Shown: one piece after another, positions 44,620 to 52,496 of the stretch
How the letters are laid out: every line of letters starts with the position of its first letter
Numbering within the stretch: the stretch's first letter is position 1
Source: Planctomycetota bacterium
GTDB taxonomy: Bacteria > Planctomycetota > Planctomycetia > Gemmatales > Gemmataceae
Length of the DNA: 64,000 nt
Reading direction: 5' to 3'
Assembly: GCA_021413735.1 (NCBI GenBank)
Contig: JAIOPV010000131.1
Span: 62,001 to 126,000 of the forward strand
Notes under the pieces: model-generated
Databases searched by the model: none
What the model saw: only the letters and a program-made list of their open reading frames with translations
What the model was told of the DNA's origin: nothing
Made by a program: the position numbers and the translations under genes

Positions 44620-45906
44620 TCACCGCTTGACCGGATTGCACGTCGCCAACGCCGAGATCGCACTGCACGTTGCCACGATCGGATCGTTCTCCCGCACCAA
44701 CTCGACGGGGTTTATCCAACTGCCGTCTGGCTTCTGACGACGAATCAACTCGCGAGAAAGTTCGTCTGCCCAGTCGCGACCATCGGGCAGCGTCGTCTTT
44801 TGTTCACGGAACGCCTTGGCAACCGAGGCCGCGTAGTAGTAGTAAACCGCTTCGCGATTCGGCTCGTGTGCTTTCGCATATATTCCGGGGTGCGTGTCGG
44901 CGCTGAAATGATCTCGGAGCCAAGCACTCGCGGCAATCGGACGCATCTGGTCATCTCCCACACTTTGATTGCAGAGCGCCAGTGCGCGAACGCCGTCCGC
45001 AGTTGCGCTCCCGTATGAGTGAAACAGCCAGGATTGACTCCCATCATCTGTCCGTGGCATCCCGGCCTTGTTGCGGGTCGGGTCGTCGTAGATGAAGTGG
45101 AACCCGCCGTCGATGCCTTTGATAATAATCGTCACCCAGGCAGCGTAGTTGTGACAGCTTCGGACAAACTTGACCGCCGCCTTCGCCGTGTCCGCATCCA
45201 ACTCGCCAGCCGTTTTCAGAGCGTCGAGAGCGAACACCGTTGCGGAGAGGTTCGACTCAATCAGCGACGGCGCGATCACGTTTGGTTCCGGCTTCTTCGG
45301 AATCACACGACAGTAACCCCAACCGCCGTATTGCTTGTCCTCCGGCTTCCAGCCGAGTTTCTCGGTCAGTTGACGTTCCTTCAGGTACTTCACCCAACCA
45401 TCGCGAGCCACGAGGAAATCGTGCGCCGAAACGTGCGAATACACCTTGATCGCGAGCGCCGCCGTGTACAGCGGATAGTCGAGTCCATCCGGGCCGGGGT
45501 CGATGGTGCCGTCTTTCTTCGAGAGCTTCGCAAGCCAGTGGATTCCCTTCTTGATGGCCGCATCCATCGCCGGTGAACGCACGCCAGCATCCTGGGCTTC
45601 CTGAAGCGCCGTGATCGCGAATGGCGTCAGCGCTGTGCCATCCTTGAATGTCGCGTACACATCGGAACGCCACGCACCATCTTCCGATTGCCGCGCGATC
45701 AGGAAGTTCGCGCCGTCTGTGATCGCTTGAATCGGCTGACGGCGTGTGCTCGGTCGCGGTGGTGGAATGCTGCCGTCATCGGGTGCCTCGACCGCGACTG
45801 GAGGCAACGGAGCGGGTTGTTGGCCAACACGCCAAAGAGCGAATCCGCCGAGAAGGACACTGACGCCCAGCAGAGTGATAACGGCAACAGGGGCGGTGCG
45901 ACCCAT
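44620..45906 (-). CDS. Prenyltransferase/squalene-cyclase-repeat protein, membrane-anchored
   Basis: This 428-aa protein has an N-terminal membrane anchor (TAPVAVITLLGVSVLLGGFAL) followed by a Pro-rich linker. An alpha/alpha-toroid domain of the prenyltransferase/squalene-oxidase repeat superfamily follows (ANFLIARQSEDGAWRSD, GIHWLAKLSKKDGTIDP, LSRELIRRQKPDGSWINPVE). The acidic DxDD catalytic motif of terpene cyclases is not visible, so a cyclase reaction is unlikely; such exported planctomycete toroids have no assigned function. The frame is open from 45984; the ATG at 45906 starts the anchor. It is the downstream member of a same-strand pair with the toroid protein at 46017. A strong hairpin sits in its leader. 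Confidence 0.82.
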   Translation of the reverse strand: MGRTAPVAVITLLGVSVLLGGFALWRVGQQPAPLPPVAVEAPDDGSIPPPRPSTRRQPIQAITDGANFLIARQSEDGAWRSDVYATFKDGTALTPFAITALQEAQDAGVRSPAMDAAIKKGIHWLAKLSKKDGTIDPGPDGLDYPLYTAALAIKVYSHVSAHDFLVARDGWVKYLKERQLTEKLGWKPEDKQYGGWGYCRVIPKKPEPNVIAPSLIESNLSATVFALDALKTAGELDADTAKAAVKFVRSCHNYAAWVTIIIKGIDGGFHFIYDDPTRNKAGMPRTDDGSQSWLFHSYGSATADGVRALALCNQSVGDDQMRPIAASAWLRDHFSADTHPGIYAKAHEPNREAVYYYYAASVAKAFREQKTTLPDGRDWADELSRELIRRQKPDGSWINPVELVRENDPIVATCSAISALATCNPVKR

Positions 45907-45934
45907 GATGTGATTCCTGCGACTGGAACGAACA

Positions 45935-45966
45935 GGCCGGCAGGGTGTTGGAACACCCCGCCGGCC
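45935..45966 (-). promoter_or_regulatory. Intercistronic hairpin upstream of toroid gene
   Basis: Arms 45935-45949 and 45952-45966 form a 15-bp stem with one mismatch and almost no loop, 29 bases before the ATG of the 428-aa toroid gene. It could terminate the upstream gene's transcript or tune expression between the two. Confidence 0.55.
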
Positions 45967-45996
45967 ATTAGTGTAGCCACTCAAGCCGAAGTGCTA

Positions 45997-46010
45997 CGCC
46001 GCAAGCGGCG
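45997..46010. repeat. Short GCCGC-AA-GCGGC palindrome
   Basis: CGCCGCAAGCGGCG lies immediately after the stop of the leftward gene at 46017. It is the same core seen at 9732-9784 and 62918-62937. Confidence 0.6.
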
Positions 46011-46016
46011 GGAAAC

Positions 46017-47627
46017 TCACTTCTCAGGCTTCGGTTCCGGCTTCGGATCGTTCGGCTTCGGATCGTTCGGCTTTACCTCTTTCTTCTCACGAGCAACCTT
46101 GATGACTTCGGTTGGGAACGGAGTGCGGTCGGCCATCAGAACCAGCAGCGCGCCGGCGGTGCAGAACGTCTTGCCGGTGATGCAGTGGTGACCCTGCCAG
46201 CTTCCGTCCTTGTCCTGGGCCTTTTCCATGCCCTTCACCATCTTGGCATCCCAATCGTCCCAGTCCTTGCCGCCCATGAGAACCAGCGTTTCGCTGATGT
46301 TCATGAAACTCAGGAACTCTTCGCCACCGTTGTTGCCGAACCCCGCGACGAACCCATCGTTGCGAACGTTCTTCGCGAGATCAGCCTGCACCTTGTCGTT
46401 CGTGACCTCGGCTTGCTTCACTTCTTCGAGCTTCTTCTCGGCACGGTCGCGATCGTCCTTGTTGGCCTTGGGGTCGGCAATGACCTGCCGAGCCTTTTCG
46501 GCGTCGAGGCGAAGGCTGTTCACGGCGTCCTGAAAGTTGCCCGCACCTTGGCTGAGGCGATACAGGCCAACGCCTGCGTCGCCAGCCTTGCCCGCGACCG
46601 GAGCCGCAGACAACGCGACCGTCCCTGCGGGACCGGTCGTCACCTTCGGATCTTTCGGATCGGCAACGGCAACCGGAGCGACGTTATCCGCCGCACCCTT
46701 GGCCTGGGCCATCACCCGAGCGAGTGCCTTCTCATCGACGACAGCACCGCGTTCCTTCGCACGAACGAGGCTCTTGTTGCAGATGCCCATCGACAGCGTC
46801 GTGGCCCAGCCATTGTTGCCAGCGAAACCGCCGTCGGCCGTTTGATGGCGAACGATCTTCGTCATGGTCTTTTCGAGAGCCGCGACGAGGAGTTTCTCCT
46901 GATCGCCGGACTTGCCCCGGAACTCGGCCAGCACGAGGTTCACGAGGAAGGTATCGACGTAGTTGCCGATCTTGCTCTGGAGTTGCGTGCCGCGAACGTC
47001 GGTGACGTACAGCGAATCCTTGTCGGCCTTCTCAACCTTCGTGATGACGTACTTCAACCCCTTCTTGACCGCTTCCTTGTACTCGCCTTCGGTAGCGGTG
47101 TTGCCAGCACGAAGCAGAGCGAGCAGCACGAAGCAACTGTTGCCGATGTCCGACGGATCTTCGACCTTCGGGCCGTCCACGCGACCGCCCCCAGTGCCGC
47201 CGACACGCCAGCCGCCGCCCTGGTTCCAACCGCCGTCTTCCTGCTGACCCTTCACGAGATACTCAAGCCCCTTCTTCACGGCTGGGCTGAGATCCTTCGG
47301 CTTCACGGCGAACTCGGTCTTCACGATCGTGTCGTTGACCTTCACCGCAGCGACGTTCGTGTCGGGCTTGGAGTCTGCTGCTCCGCCACCGTTCTGACCG
47401 CCTGGGAGACCGCGAGGGCCATCACCACCACGGCCAGGAACTTTATCGAGACCAATGGCCGGCGGTTCAAGGCGAGGAATCCGCTTGAGTGGCTCGTCGG
47501 GCAGCACCTTGATAGGCGGCTCAGCCGGGGTGAGTGGCTTTTCTTGGGCGAGGAGGTAGTTGGTGCCAGCGATGCCGCCAACGCCAACAACAGTGGCGAG
47601 GGCCAGCGGGCGGAACAGCTTCTTCAT
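46017..47627 (-). CDS. Prenyltransferase/squalene-cyclase-repeat protein, exported
   Basis: This 536-aa protein has a signal peptide (MKKLFRPLALATVVGVGGIA, ending near LLAQ). Toroid repeats follow: GLEYLVKGQQEDGGWNQGG near 110, KTMTKIVRHQTADGGFAGN near 230, and GMEKAQDKDGSWQGHHC near 470. Between them is a roughly 60-residue charged helical insertion (ARQVIADPKANKDDRDRAEK) likely to form a coiled coil. The C-terminus is a PNDPKP repeat tail. No terpene-cyclase DxDD motif is seen. The open frame extends to 48137, but only the ATG at 47627 gives a signal peptide and leaves room for the divergent DUF4058 promoter. It forms a pair with the 428-aa toroid protein downstream. Confidence 0.85.
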   Translation of the reverse strand: MKKLFRPLALATVVGVGGIAGTNYLLAQEKPLTPAEPPIKVLPDEPLKRIPRLEPPAIGLDKVPGRGGDGPRGLPGGQNGGGAADSKPDTNVAAVKVNDTIVKTEFAVKPKDLSPAVKKGLEYLVKGQQEDGGWNQGGGWRVGGTGGGRVDGPKVEDPSDIGNSCFVLLALLRAGNTATEGEYKEAVKKGLKYVITKVEKADKDSLYVTDVRGTQLQSKIGNYVDTFLVNLVLAEFRGKSGDQEKLLVAALEKTMTKIVRHQTADGGFAGNNGWATTLSMGICNKSLVRAKERGAVVDEKALARVMAQAKGAADNVAPVAVADPKDPKVTTGPAGTVALSAAPVAGKAGDAGVGLYRLSQGAGNFQDAVNSLRLDAEKARQVIADPKANKDDRDRAEKKLEEVKQAEVTNDKVQADLAKNVRNDGFVAGFGNNGGEEFLSFMNISETLVLMGGKDWDDWDAKMVKGMEKAQDKDGSWQGHHCITGKTFCTAGALLVLMADRTPFPTEVIKVAREKKEVKPNDPKPNDPKPEPKPEK

Positions 47628-47846
47628 GGTCGTGACTCCGTGGAACCGGAGGAAGGGGGAATGGCCAGCGAGTTTCACATACCCGCCGGCGTGTACTCTA
47701 CCCACTAAGACGACAAAGATGGGTAACGGGTTGGTAACTGCCGTGTATCGAGCCGATTTTGCCTGACATCGAAGCCACGAACCGGGCGACTTCTGAGATC
47801 GAAATTGCAGCGAATCGGGTAAACTATCTTGCAAGGAGGCTCCGTG

Positions 47847-48587
47847 ATGCCGCTTCGCGATCACTTCCATCCACCAATCTTCAATCGCCATGCCTGGGAG
47901 GGTTTCCACGGTGGCTGGCCCATGACCATCGTTCATCGTCTGTTCGACCAACTGCCAGACGGATACCTTGCCGAACCGCGTGCTCATCTTGGCGCGTTCT
48001 ACGAGGTCGATGTCGCGAGTTTCGAGGAAGATCGCGACCCAGCCGGCGGAGTTGGGGTTGTCACGGACACTACCCTTCAACTCGCAACCTCTCACTGGAC
48101 AATCCCCGCACCGACTGCCACTCTCGATTGCGACCAAACCGAACCGTCCGAGTATGAAGTGCTTGTTTACGATGAGAATCGTGCCCGTCGGTTGGTCGCG
48201 GCAATCGAAATCGTCAGCCCTTCAAACAAGGACCGTGCGGAGCATCGCAAGGCGTTCGTGACGAAGTGTGCCGCGTTGCTTCAAAGTGACGTGTGCGTTG
48301 TGATTGTCGATCTCGTCACGTTCCGAACAGGAAATCTCTACGCCGAATTGCTTCAATCGTTGGGGCTAACTGATCCGACGCTTGGGTCGCAGCCACCGAA
48401 CATTTACGCAATTGGATGTCGCCGTAGGGTTCGTAAACATCGGTTGCTGTGGGATACCTGGGCTTATCCCTTGGAGTTGGGGCGTCCGCTTCCGACGTTG
48501 CCGTTGTGGCTAACCGAAGAACTGGCGGTGCCTCTCGAACTGGAAGCGAGCTACGAAGAAACCTGCCGAATCTTGCACATTTCGTGA
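47847..48587 (+). CDS. DUF4058 family protein
   Basis: This 246-aa protein is of the DUF4058 family, abundant in planctomycetes and cyanobacteria with no known activity. It starts with MPLRDHFHPPIFNRHAWEGF and has the family core VAAIEIVSPSNKDRAEHRKA near 120 and CVVIVDLVTFRTGNLY near 155, resembling a restriction-endonuclease-like (PD-D/ExK type) fold by pattern, E-x-x-x-P-x-N-K. AAGGAGG lies 7 bases before the ATG at 47847, which fixes the start. Its stop is 1-2 bases from the stop of the convergent second DUF4058 gene. Confidence 0.88.
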   Translation: MPLRDHFHPPIFNRHAWEGFHGGWPMTIVHRLFDQLPDGYLAEPRAHLGAFYEVDVASFEEDRDPAGGVGVVTDTTLQLATSHWTIPAPTATLDCDQTEPSEYEVLVYDENRARRLVAAIEIVSPSNKDRAEHRKAFVTKCAALLQSDVCVVIVDLVTFRTGNLYAELLQSLGLTDPTLGSQPPNIYAIGCRRRVRKHRLLWDTWAYPLELGRPLPTLPLWLTEELAVPLELEASYEETCRILHIS

Positions 48588-48588
48588 T

Positions 48589-49332
48589 TCACGAACCGGA
48601 GGGCACGAGCAGTTCCTTGAGAAGACGCGGGTACACGTCCCACGATTGCTGGTAAGTCGCTTCCAACGGCGCGGGGATGTAGTGATCTTCCGTCAGGAAG
48701 ATCGGCAGACTCGGCAACGAATCGCCGACGGCAACCGGTTCAATGTAAACCGTTGGGTCTTCACCCGCGCAGAACGCGCCCACCGACAACGGCTTGTCGG
48801 GAGGTAACTCGAACGCCTGATCCGTGAACTCATCGAGGATCGCCTTGTTGAGTCCGTTGGGGTCGCGTGGCGTCGGCGGGAACAGATCGACGACGAGTAG
48901 GTGAACGCCTTGATTCAGGATGTCCGCGGCCTTCTCTGTGAATGAACGCACGGCATTCTTGCTATCCTTGTTCCCCGGTGAAACCAGCTCAATGATGGCG
49001 ACGACCTTCCCGCGACCGTGACGAATCACCACTCGGTCCGCACGTTTGGCGTAATTGATCCTGTCGAAGCGTGCGACCATCCGAGCAGTTGGCGGGGCTG
49101 TCGCCACCGCAACGCTTCCTGTCGGTGAACTCGGCGGCATACCTTTGTGTGAGCCGTTGGTTTGAAGCGCAACGATATCAGGTATCGGGCGACCCGTAAT
49201 TTGTTCAGCCATCGCCATGTAACCGGGCGGTAACCCGTTGGTATTCAGAGCATCGGTGATTGCCGAAATCCATCGTTGATGGAAATGGTGAAAGTCGCCG
49301 GCTTCAACGCGGGTCCAGTCGTGAATTGGCAT
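48589..49332 (-). CDS. DUF4058 family protein (second copy)
   Basis: This 247-aa protein starts MPIHDWTRVEAGDFHHFHQR, with the core VVAIIELVSPGNKDSKNAVR near 125 and HLLVVDLFPPTPRDPNGLN near 158, and ends PLEATYQQSWDVYPRLLKEL. GAGGAA precedes the ATG at 49332; the longer frame to 49551 is antisense to the next gene's leader. It faces the first DUF4058 gene tail to tail. The two are clearly related but represent different subtypes (HPPIF versus HDWTRVEAG openings), so this is not a recent tandem duplication. Confidence 0.87.
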   Translation of the reverse strand: MPIHDWTRVEAGDFHHFHQRWISAITDALNTNGLPPGYMAMAEQITGRPIPDIVALQTNGSHKGMPPSSPTGSVAVATAPPTARMVARFDRINYAKRADRVVIRHGRGKVVAIIELVSPGNKDSKNAVRSFTEKAADILNQGVHLLVVDLFPPTPRDPNGLNKAILDEFTDQAFELPPDKPLSVGAFCAGEDPTVYIEPVAVGDSLPSLPIFLTEDHYIPAPLEATYQQSWDVYPRLLKELLVPSGS

Positions 49333-49461
49333 ATCGATTCCTCGGTGGTATGCGACCATTTTATCACCACCAGCCACAGCAACGCGACGCGCGACGCGGT
49401 TCTTCGTTGCACTTCGCGCCAATATCCGGCAGACTGTGTTCATCCCGCCGAGGTGCTGCCA

Positions 49462-50907
49462 ATGCCACTGCCATTCTCCCATCCGCAACTCGCCCGCCGA
49501 ACCGCCCTCCAAGCCGGAGCCGTCGGCCTGCTCGGGCTCGGGCTCGAACACCTAAAACCGCTCCGTGCAATTGCGGGCGAATCGACGACCACGCGAACAT
49601 CCTCCGCCAAGAGCGTGATCTACGTCTTCCTCTCGGGTGGGCTTGCTCAACACGAAAGCTTCGACCCGAAGCCCGACGCCCCGGACGGTATTCGTGGCGA
49701 GTTCGGCACCATCGCGACGAAGACCACAGGCGTTCGCATCACGGAACATCTACCGAAACTCGCGGCCCGCAGCGATAAGTGGACCATCGTGCGTTCGCTC
49801 ACGCACAAGTCGAACGACCACTCGATGAGCCACCACATTATGCTCACGGGCCGTTCAGACGCCCCCATCGGCTTCAACCCGAGTGCCCCGAAGCCAACCG
49901 ATCACCCGAGCCTCGCAGCGATTGCTGGCGTGGTCACGCGAGCACGTAATAACCTGCCGCCGGCCATCGTGTTGCCCGACAAGATCGTTCACAACACCGG
50001 TCGCGTCATCCCCGGACAGTTCGCGGGCGTGATGGGTCACCTGCGTGATCCGTGGTTCCTCGAAGCGTCGGCGTTCGAGCCGAAAGCATACGGAGCGTAT
50101 CCCGAGTTCGAGTTCGATCACCAGCAGCGCGATTACAAGCCGAAGCGTGAAGCGTTCGTGCTTCCCGATCTGAGTTTACCCGCTGGCGTGGACGGCGAAC
50201 GATTCGGCGGTCGGCTCGGCATCCTGAACCAGCTCGATGTGCAGCGACAGTCGCTCGACGCGAACGGCAACATGGGAGCCTACGGTCACGCTCGCGCCGA
50301 TGCTGTTTCGCTGCTGACCGATGCCCGTGTTCGTAAGGCGTTTGATTTGGAGCATGCCAACCCGCGGGATCTGGATCGTTACGGACGCAATGCGTTTGGC
50401 TGGTCACTTCTGATGGCGGCCAGGCTCGTGGAAGCGGGCGTAAATTTGGTGCAGGTGAACCTCGGCAACAACGAATCTTGGGACACGCACGGGAACGCCT
50501 TCCCGCACCTGAAGAACAAGCTGCTGCCCCCGACCGACAAGGCGCTCTCCGCGTTGCTCGATGATCTCGAACAGCGTGGCTTGCTCGACGACACGCTGAT
50601 CGTGATGGCGGGCGAGTTCGGTCGCACGCCGCGACTCAGCACGCTCACGGCGCACTACAAGGGACCGGGCCGCGATCACTGGGGCTCAGTCCAATCGCTG
50701 TGGTGTGCGGGCGGCGGCGTGAAGGGTGGCCGTGTCGTCGGCTCATCGGACAAGAACGGCGGCTATCCCGCGACCGATCCGCAAACGCCAGAGAACTTCG
50801 CCGCGACAATCTATTCTGCGTTGGGATTGCCGAAGACGGTCGCGTGGACCGATTCTGAGAATCGCCCGCACCACCTCTACCACGCCGACCCCATGCCGGT
50901 GATGTGA
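49462..50907 (+). CDS. DUF1501 family protein, Tat-exported
   Basis: This 481-aa protein has a twin-arginine-like signal (LARRTALQAGAVGLLGLGLE). The DUF1501 fold, related to sulfatases/alkaline phosphatases, follows: SVIYVFLSGGLAQHESFDPK, TIVRSLTHKSNDHSMSHHIM, LVQVNLGNNESWDTHGNAF, and TLIVMAGEFGRTPRLSTLTA with GRDHWG. Metal-type residues (Asp/His) of that superfamily are present in these blocks. In planctomycetes such genes commonly sit next to DUF1549/DUF1553 partners, but none is here. The frame opens at 49276 inside the divergent gene; the ATG at 49462 starts the Tat signal. Confidence 0.9.
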   Translation: MPLPFSHPQLARRTALQAGAVGLLGLGLEHLKPLRAIAGESTTTRTSSAKSVIYVFLSGGLAQHESFDPKPDAPDGIRGEFGTIATKTTGVRITEHLPKLAARSDKWTIVRSLTHKSNDHSMSHHIMLTGRSDAPIGFNPSAPKPTDHPSLAAIAGVVTRARNNLPPAIVLPDKIVHNTGRVIPGQFAGVMGHLRDPWFLEASAFEPKAYGAYPEFEFDHQQRDYKPKREAFVLPDLSLPAGVDGERFGGRLGILNQLDVQRQSLDANGNMGAYGHARADAVSLLTDARVRKAFDLEHANPRDLDRYGRNAFGWSLLMAARLVEAGVNLVQVNLGNNESWDTHGNAFPHLKNKLLPPTDKALSALLDDLEQRGLLDDTLIVMAGEFGRTPRLSTLTAHYKGPGRDHWGSVQSLWCAGGGVKGGRVVGSSDKNGGYPATDPQTPENFAATIYSALGLPKTVAWTDSENRPHHLYHADPMPVM

Positions 50908-50982
50908 GTCCTGATCCGGGTTCCAAACGCGATTCAATACGAATCGCCCGCGGCATCGCGTTCTTTCCGTCGCCAGTTCCCA

Positions 50983-51804
50983 TCACAAGTCCGCACAGTC
51001 CCGAGCAGCTTCCTTCAAGGCGCTCCGAACCTCACCGATGGTTCGCGGGCGTTCCTCTGGCTCGTAGCTGATGCACCAGTGAATGATCTCACACAGCCGA
51101 TCCGAGATCGCGGGGTTTAACTTCGACACCGGCACCACCAGCCTCCCGAACGCTTTCTGACTCATCGCGATGCCAGGAGCCGACACCGGAAGATGTCGCA
51201 GAGTTACGAGCCGATACATTGTCGCACCGAAGTTGAAAATGTCCGTTCGCCGATTGACCACCTTTCGCAACTTCGTCTCGGGCGCCATGTACTCGGGTGT
51301 TCCCTGAACTCGCGTCCCAGGCTCGCCATCAATGCGGGCCAGTCCATAGTCGATCACCTTCACCACATCCTTCGGCCCGAGAATCAGGTTGTCCGGCTTC
51401 ATGTCCGCGTGACAGATTCCTCGGTCGTGCATGTGCCCAACAGCGTCGGCAACACGCTGAAACATCCGGAGCAATCGCGTTGGTGTGAGTAGTGGAAGTT
51501 TGTCGGCCGAGCGACCGGCGACGTGTTCCGACAACAGCTTTGCCCTGCGCGGACGGAACCACCAATTGCGCTCGATTTCGAGCGCGTACATCTTGATGAG
51601 ATTGGGGTGGTCGAGCAGTTGCCCGACGCGAAACTCCTGACGGATTTGCTCCAGGAATTTCCAGCGTGTTCGCGTATCAACGACGACAATCTTGAGAGCG
51701 CACTCCAACGAGTCTCGCTCACGGCGAACATGGAAGACCTGGCTCCCGGCTCCGTTTCCGAGCGGGGCGAGGATGGTGAGTTGTCCGAGGCGGGCGTTGA
51801 ACAT
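50983..51804 (-). CDS. Hanks-type Ser/Thr protein kinase, cytoplasmic
   Basis: This 273-aa single-domain kinase shows a glycine loop LGNGAGSQVF (15-24), the ATP Lys in ALK (K38), a catalytic loop HADMKPDN (D134) and the metal motif DYG (152-154, in place of DFG). The activation segment ends GTPEYMAPE. The HAD lacks the RD arginine, so it may not depend on activation-loop phosphorylation. There is no membrane helix or sensor domain. It starts 9 bp after the stop of the Cys-rich gene upstream on the same strand, so both form one operon, and that protein may be a substrate or regulator. Confidence 0.9.
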   Translation of the reverse strand: MFNARLGQLTILAPLGNGAGSQVFHVRRERDSLECALKIVVVDTRTRWKFLEQIRQEFRVGQLLDHPNLIKMYALEIERNWWFRPRRAKLLSEHVAGRSADKLPLLTPTRLLRMFQRVADAVGHMHDRGICHADMKPDNLILGPKDVVKVIDYGLARIDGEPGTRVQGTPEYMAPETKLRKVVNRRTDIFNFGATMYRLVTLRHLPVSAPGIAMSQKAFGRLVVPVSKLNPAISDRLCEIIHWCISYEPEERPRTIGEVRSALKEAARDCADL

Positions 51805-51813
51805 CGGTCGATG

Positions 51814-52356
51814 TTAGATTTTCTTGTGGTGTGAAGCGGCAAATGTTTGGATGACCTTCGCCAATCGCTGTTCCCCGGCTGTCAGCAGTGCCTGGACTCG
51901 CGTGCGGTCCATCTTGAGTTCTCGTGCGACTCCCTTGAGTCCTTCCAGGGGTTGCCCATCGAGTCCGTGAACGCGGATGACCACTCGCCGAATGTCGGGC
52001 CGGAGTTGATTCAGCAGCACCGCGAGAACTTCAGTGGGATTCGGAATATCGAGGGTCGGGTCCAATCGCTCAAGAAAGATGACCGCAGCGAGATTGTCGT
52101 AGGCGGAGGTTTTGGGCGTGGTGGGCGGCGGCACATCGCGTCGGCCACACCATTCGCCGCACCAGCCGGTTGACTGCGTCTGTGGCCAACCGCCCAACTC
52201 AAGCGAGAGCACAACCGGAGCGTGGCGACGGCACTGCTTCGATCCCGACTCCCAGAACCGGCAGTTTTCGCACCGTTCTGCTCGTTCGTGCTCGGCATCC
52301 ATCCCGACAGTCTCACTTGAGGTGGTGGCGGCGGTTTGGGTTTTCGAGGCAATCAT
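51814..52356 (-). CDS. Cys-rich protein with sigma region-4-like C-terminus
   Basis: This 180-aa protein is not assigned to a named family. Residues 29-70 hold a five-cysteine pattern (CENCRFWESGSKQCRRHAP, then QSTGWCGEWCGRRD), suggesting zinc or iron-sulfur binding. The C-terminal 90 residues (LNQLRPDIRRVVIRVHGLDG, then GVARELKMDRTRVQALLTAG, EQRLAKVIQ) look like sigma-70 region 4 with its helix-turn-helix. Region 2 is missing, so it is not a complete sigma factor; it may bind DNA or RNA polymerase. It is immediately upstream of the Ser/Thr kinase, which points to a small signalling unit. Confidence 0.7.
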   Translation of the reverse strand: MIASKTQTAATTSSETVGMDAEHERAERCENCRFWESGSKQCRRHAPVVLSLELGGWPQTQSTGWCGEWCGRRDVPPPTTPKTSAYDNLAAVIFLERLDPTLDIPNPTEVLAVLLNQLRPDIRRVVIRVHGLDGQPLEGLKGVARELKMDRTRVQALLTAGEQRLAKVIQTFAASHHKKI

Positions 52357-52405
52357 CGACTGGTTCCGGCGGGTCGGCTGTTGAAGATCATCCGTGTTTC
52401 AGTCT

Positions 52406-52464
52406 GGCAGTAGCGTTTGCGGCTTCGCAGGCCGTGGCCTGCGAAGCCGCAAGCGGCTACTGCC
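52406..52464. terminator. 28-bp hairpin with two-base loop
   Basis: Arms 52406-52433 and 52436-52464 pair over 28 positions with a single bulge or mismatch. They contain TTGCGGCTTCGCAGGCC and its complement. It lies between two leftward genes, after the stop at 52497 and before the Cys-rich gene, and has the same GCCGCAAGCGGC core as other hairpins here. Confidence 0.7.
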
Positions 52465-52496
52465 AAGAACCCCACAGCAACTTATTCCATCCGCAC

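Noticed and set aside
44620-47627. Hopanoid or sterol biosynthesis operon
   Set aside because: Toroid repeats are present, but no DxDD motif is visible, the proteins are exported, and no other isoprenoid genes are nearby.
46185-47708. 507-aa + frame opposite the toroid protein
   Set aside because: Shadow frame; the − frame has a signal peptide and toroid repeats.
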